Positions 60,310 to 64,000 of a stretch of DNA of 64,000 nucleotides are shown here, piece by piece. The stretch spans positions 21,519 through 85,518 of the forward strand of contig NW_026634051.1 in assembly GCF_024868665.1 (NCBI RefSeq). Reading direction: 5' to 3'. The notes under the pieces were generated by a model. It was not told the DNA's origin and made no database searches. It was given only the letters and a program-made list of their open reading frames with translations. This DNA comes from Triplophysa rosa (lineage: Eukaryota > Chordata > Actinopteri > Cypriniformes > Nemacheilidae). A program made the translations under genes and the position numbers. Position 1 is the stretch's first letter. Every line of letters begins with the position of its first letter.

Positions 60310-61136
60310 ATGCCATCAAACTACTATTTCCTCCGTCTAGATTTACAAGGGTCTATAGAGCGACCGATATTTATTGACCTGACACATGACGAGGAGGCTG
60401 GCACCAGCAGCGCGTCGATAGATCTTACCGCGTCTGAAGAGGAGGTTGGCTCCAGCAGAGCGGTTCCGGACCCCTCATTATTAATCGGTATGCTATGACT
60501 ACCATTTAATATAGTTACGCCATTGTGCTTTGGTGTCGTTCATCTTTGTTTTTGCAATGTTTACTCGTACAGAAAGGGGTTGTGATCTTACCGCTGGTGG
60601 TGACGCAGGCAGCGTAGTGCCAGAGCCGTCATTATTCATCGGTAAACCATGGCTAGCATTTAACATAGTTACGCCATTGCGGTTTGGTGTCGTTCATCTT
60701 TGTTTTTGCTATGTTTACTCTAACAGAAAGGAGTTGCGGATCCGGTGACGATGTGTCTAACTGGACAGATACACAGCTGAACGTTTGGGAGCGTTCGTCT
60801 TGGTCCAGCGAGCGAGAGGAGAGGTCTCCGATAAGGCGTCAGCAGACACCGTTAGCCGAACAAGAAGACATCGCCGACGACGAACGATCATCATCGGCGG
60901 GGGGTAGACAGACGCCGTTTGCTCTTCAAGATCAAAATACTGTCTCGCTAGATCAACTCAACGCTATATTAAGGGAGTCTAATATTCTTTTATACAAGTC
61001 CATTGACAGACTGTGGGGTTCTGTCGGTGAGATACATACGATTCTTATGAGATTGTATGCTTTTATCGAAGGTGTTAATCATCGCGACGAAGCGCTGGAG
61101 AATTCTTTCAACCGTTTGCTCGAGTCATCAAACTAA
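60310..61136 (+). CDS. Small spliced gene of the Polinton-like element, 218 aa, with a duplicated exon
   Basis: I do not recognise the family. Three exons, 60310-60487, 60573-60641 and 60727-61136, are linked by two GT-AG introns of exactly 85 bp each, all phase 1, and the joined frame is open to TAA at 61134-61136. Exon A has two SUMO-interaction-like motifs in acidic context: FIDLTHDEE (near residue 22) and SIDLTASEEE (near 38). Exon B (23 codons) plus its intron is a tandem copy of the end of exon A plus intron 1. Exon C is Ser/Arg/Glu-rich, then helical (about the last 60 residues). No stop or frameshift interrupts it, in contrast to the polymerase next door. The start ATG is the first one in frame before the conserved part. 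Confidence 0.6.
60488..60572 (+). other. Predicted intron 1 (85 bp)
   Basis: Starts GTATGC and ends CGTACAG. About 90% similar to intron 2. Without splicing the frame stops within 12 bases. Confidence 0.65.
60642..60726 (+). other. Predicted intron 2 (85 bp), duplicate of intron 1
   Basis: Starts GTAAAC and ends CTAACAG. Shares the long TTACGCCATTG...GGTGTCGTTCATCTTTG block with intron 1. Confidence 0.65.
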
Positions 61137-61506
61137 CAGATGAGAGAAAGGCGTCTAATGGTTGAACTCCTCTGTGCTATAAACGCTGTACTATTTTCTA
61201 GATAGTCACTATTTTTATATTGACCAATGATCGCTATAAGTTTTTTACATTTATCTTTATATCTTATAATCGATTTTTACATTTACAATTTTATCTCTAT
61301 ATCTTATAATTGATATTTTACATTTACAATTTTATCTCTATATCTTACAATCAATATTTTTATATTACCATTTATATCTATATCTGTTTTATATTTTTAT
61401 ATCTGTATTATATTTGCCATTTTATATCTATTCACCATTTATTTTTGTATTGGCTATGCAACGTGACATAATTCCTCTTTGTTAGTGACGAAACCATACG
61501 GGAGGG
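61137..61506. repeat. AT-rich imperfect tandem repeats between the two genes
   Basis: From about 61245 to 61430 diverged units of TTTTATCTCTATATCTTATA alternate with TACATTTACAAT. They separate the small gene from the polymerase. Confidence 0.7.
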
Positions 61507-63903
61507 ATGGCCGATGAAAAATGTTCAGAGGCCGGGGATAGCTGTCATCCAGATCAAACTCTCTCAGACCTGTTACAGGATGCGATCGGAATGCATGCAG
61601 AGACACATCATCATAACGCCGATAGACTACGACTACTGTTAAATACACACCCTGTACATGAGCAAACTTTTAATAACGCACCGCCCCAACAGATTTCTAA
61701 TTTGGAATATTTGGAAGCTGCGATACGTGAAAGTACAGATTTTAATCCATGCATCAGACTATGCGAAATATTAAATACGAGGGACACAAACACCGAACAA
61801 GACGGCAGTGGGTTATCAGATACAATCGTCCCGACTACTGACTCGGCTCCCCCTAGAGGTAATGTCGATAACGAACGGCCCTCGACTTCAGATACACAAA
61901 GGACTAGCAGCGTCGACCTCGATGCTTTGATACGAGATGGCGGTACCATAAACGGTTATCGTGTTTTACCGAGACCTCATTTCAATAGCGTGGAATTGAG
62001 AAGACCCATGAATCTACAAGATATTGGCGCTACAGATTTGGCGACGTATCACGTTCGACTGCACGAGACCATGAACGAAATCGCGATGTTTGCCAGACAA
62101 ATCGGCGGCGATGGTAGCGTAGTTAGTTTATCCCTGAGAGGGCCCAGTCTTAAATCTGACGTTACAGCGATATTATCACCCGGCAATGATTACGACGTTA
62201 ATGTATTTACCGATCAAATCGAAAAAATTTTACAGAGCGATGACAGGTTATTGTATGACGACGCGGTCGAGATAGGAGCTACCGTGGCTTCGAACAGACA
62301 AGGGGGAGGTCGCCATCGTCGTAAACTCACAGATTTGGCTCTCGACCAGGTGATCAAAAGAAAAAAGATGAGTTTATTTTGCCCTATCAATATTGCGAAT
62401 AATTTGTGCTTTTCTATATGTCTCGCCCAATTTTCTCGACCCTGAATTACCTGAGAGCGATCTGGAAAGCCGCGCGGCAGTAATCCAAAATGATGCAGGG
62501 TTTACGATTCAAGACAAGATCGGTCTTCACGACATAGCAAAGTTTGAAAGACTATTTTGGCGTCAAAATAGTCGTTTTTTACAGAACGAACGGCGGAGCG
62601 TTAGAAACGTATGCAAATCAGAGGGAACCTCATTCGAAAACAGTATTCCTCTATTTACACGATGAACACTTTTATATGATTCTTAATCTAAAGGCGTTCG
62701 TCGGTACCGACTACGCGTGTACGTACTGTTATAAAGGATACAACAACGTTAAACATCATCACTGTAGCCGTGTCTGTAACGTGTGTTTTGACGTCGACTG
62801 TCACAAACACCCTAAAAGAACTGTACACCAACTGTACCAACTGTCTGAGATTTAGCAATTCTGACTACTGCTACAAAATGCACAAGAAGCCCAACCCCGG
62901 CGAAGAAAAGGCCCCGTGCGATAGAATAAAATATTGTCAACTGTGTAACAGACGTTATGAAATTTCAGGACAAGGCATTGGAGCACAACACAAATGTGCG
63001 CCTGTCCGGTGCCTACATTGTGGCGAAGATCTCGTAGTTACGGGATCGCATCGGTGCTTTATTCAACCCCATGCGCCCAAGGATCCTAGCGAGAAGTATA
63101 TTTTCTATGATTTTGAAACCCGTTACGAAAATGAGAAACACGTCGCTAACTTTGTATGTACCATCACCTTTAAAGGAGAGCAATTTGTGGCAGAAGGTGC
63201 CTACTGTGTAGCGTCGCTAATCAACCATTTCAGACAACGCCGATACAAAGGGTACACCTTTATAGCCCATTACGCATCCAAATTTGATTCTTTTCTCATT
63301 CTGGAATATTTTTGCAAAGCGGGGCTCACGTTGGACATCATCATGCAGGGGTGCAAATTAATCTGCATGTACGACAGCACATATGCCCAACGTTATATCG
63401 ACAGCTACTCGTTCATCCCGATGGCTTTGTCCAAGACCCCCGCTGCTCTAAACTTGACCGCTACGGAAAAGGGTTACTTTCCTCATCATTTCAACAGAGC
63501 GGAAAACGAGAAATACGTAGGACCGTACCCCGATAAGACGTTCTACGGTTACGATAACATGACCGACAAAAACCAGGCCAAGTTTGATGCGTGGTACGCC
63601 ACCGTGTCGGGTAAAATCTTCGACTTCATGAAAGAGTTGCGCGATTATGGTGTGAACGACGTTGTCTTATTACGCGAAGCATGCATGAAATACCGTCAGT
63701 TGTTCATGGAGTGCACAGAGCTTGACCCGTTCAGCTTTACCACGTTAGCTAGTTGCTGCATGGTTGTCTTTAAAGCTCATTATCTCGAAAGAGATACGCT
63801 AGCTCTGACGCATAACAATGCGTACGTTCAAAAGAGCAAAACATACTCCAACATTTCGATCGAATGGCTCGAGTATTGTCGTGGCGAAAAGTCGGTCAGC
63901 CAA
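61507..63903 (+). pseudogene. Protein-primed DNA polymerase B pseudogene (N-terminal and exonuclease part)
   Basis: It replicates element DNA in intact relatives. Reading starts at ATG 61507 (MADEKCSEAG) in frame 1. The N-terminal region has DDRLLYDDAVEIGATV and the RRKLTDLALDQVIKRKK stretch typical of Polinton polymerases. It shifts to frame 2 near 62410-62440 (NFLDPELPESDLE), to frame 3 near 62540-62590 (VGTDYACTYCYKGYNN and a Cys/His cluster) and back to frame 1 near 62800-62830. The last part holds exonuclease motifs: YIFYDFETR (Exo I), TFIAHYASKFDSF (Exo II) and YGVNDVVLLREA (Exo III). Polymerase motifs A-C lie beyond the break at 63904. At least three frame changes mean it is dead. Confidence 0.8.
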
Positions 63904-64000
63904 TGTTGAAAGAATTCACGAAGACCAGAGAGCCAGGTTTCCAGAGGTTTCAATCTTTATTTGCTCGAGCAAGCAAAGTGAGACACACAGAGTTCATCTG
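63904..64000 (-). repeat. LTR end inserted in the polymerase (continues past the window)
   Basis: The plus strand begins TGTTGAAAGAATTCACG where polymerase homology stops. On the minus strand it carries CAAATAAAGATT (a polyadenylation motif) and ends CTTTCAACA, like the 3' end of an LTR. The element would lie to the right. Its class is unknown. Confidence 0.5.

Larger units (their letters stand above)
58740..63903 (+). mobile_element. Maverick/Polinton-like virus-related element, left part
   Basis: Identified by its protein-primed family-B DNA polymerase (61507-63903), a hallmark of Maverick/Polinton (adintovirus-like) elements. The left limit is a guess: composition changes near 58740 and no terminal inverted repeat could be confirmed. 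Integrase, ATPase, protease and capsid genes are not in the window. The right side is interrupted at 63904 by an LTR. The element is inactive, as its polymerase has several frame changes. Confidence 0.55.

Noticed and set aside
63312..63536. Alternative frame within the polymerase region
   Set aside because: It overlaps the exonuclease-domain frame, which has the Exo motifs; it is a shadow.

Overview
This window looks like intronic and intergenic DNA of a teleost fish. The density and kinds of repeats point to a cyprinid or close relative: DIRS with inverted ends, L2-type LINE tails, many hAT miniature elements with 8-bp target duplications, TTAA-flanked elements carrying THAP fragments, and foldback elements starting with the motif GGGATAGTTCACCC. 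No prokaryotic genes, rRNA, canonical tRNA gene or CRISPR array was seen. Coordinates come from reading the sequence by eye. Splice sites and element ends are exact where a target duplication or reading phase fixes them, and approximate elsewhere.

Two host genes are supported. The last three coding exons of ribokinase (rbks, + strand) are at 6497-6588, 15411-15599 and 31232-31405; earlier exons appear to lie left of the window. A complete four-exon mitochondrial ribosomal protein L33 gene (mrpl33, - strand) is at 40979-32038 and includes a 19-nt coding microexon. The two genes are tail to tail, with stop codons about 0.6 kb apart, matching the RBKS/MRPL33 arrangement I recall from human. Three further minus-strand stretches (425-500, 55865-55996, 57807-58000) look like terminal exons of unrecognised genes, at low confidence.

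Most of the rest is mobile DNA, often nested. (1) A structurally complete DIRS element (9679-14752) lies in an rbks intron, with terminal inverted repeats and an internal complementary region that pairs exactly with both ends. (2) A complete but dead Ty3/gypsy element (26034-30627, 182-bp LTRs, 5-bp target duplication) lies in the last rbks intron; its integrase is split by a hAT element (28204-29493). (3) A hAT element at 42400-45657 has inner foldback arms built of a 26-bp minisatellite and is itself invaded by another hAT (43173-44107). (4) Between 45.8 and 54.6 kb there is a hAT, two copies of one LTR that each carry a different insertion, a minus-strand ORF made of 33-bp and 30-bp repeats, a minus-strand LINE split by an L2 element, and a second L2 tail. 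(5) At the right edge (about 58.7-63.9 kb) lies the left part of a Maverick/Polinton-like virus-related element. It has a spliced small gene containing a tandemly duplicated exon plus intron (60310-61136), and next to it a frameshifted protein-primed DNA polymerase B pseudogene (61507-63903) cut off by an LTR element.

The most unusual signal is the small gene beside the Polinton-like polymerase. It has two 85-bp GT-AG introns, phase-1 symmetric exons, two SUMO-interaction-like motifs and a helical C-terminus.
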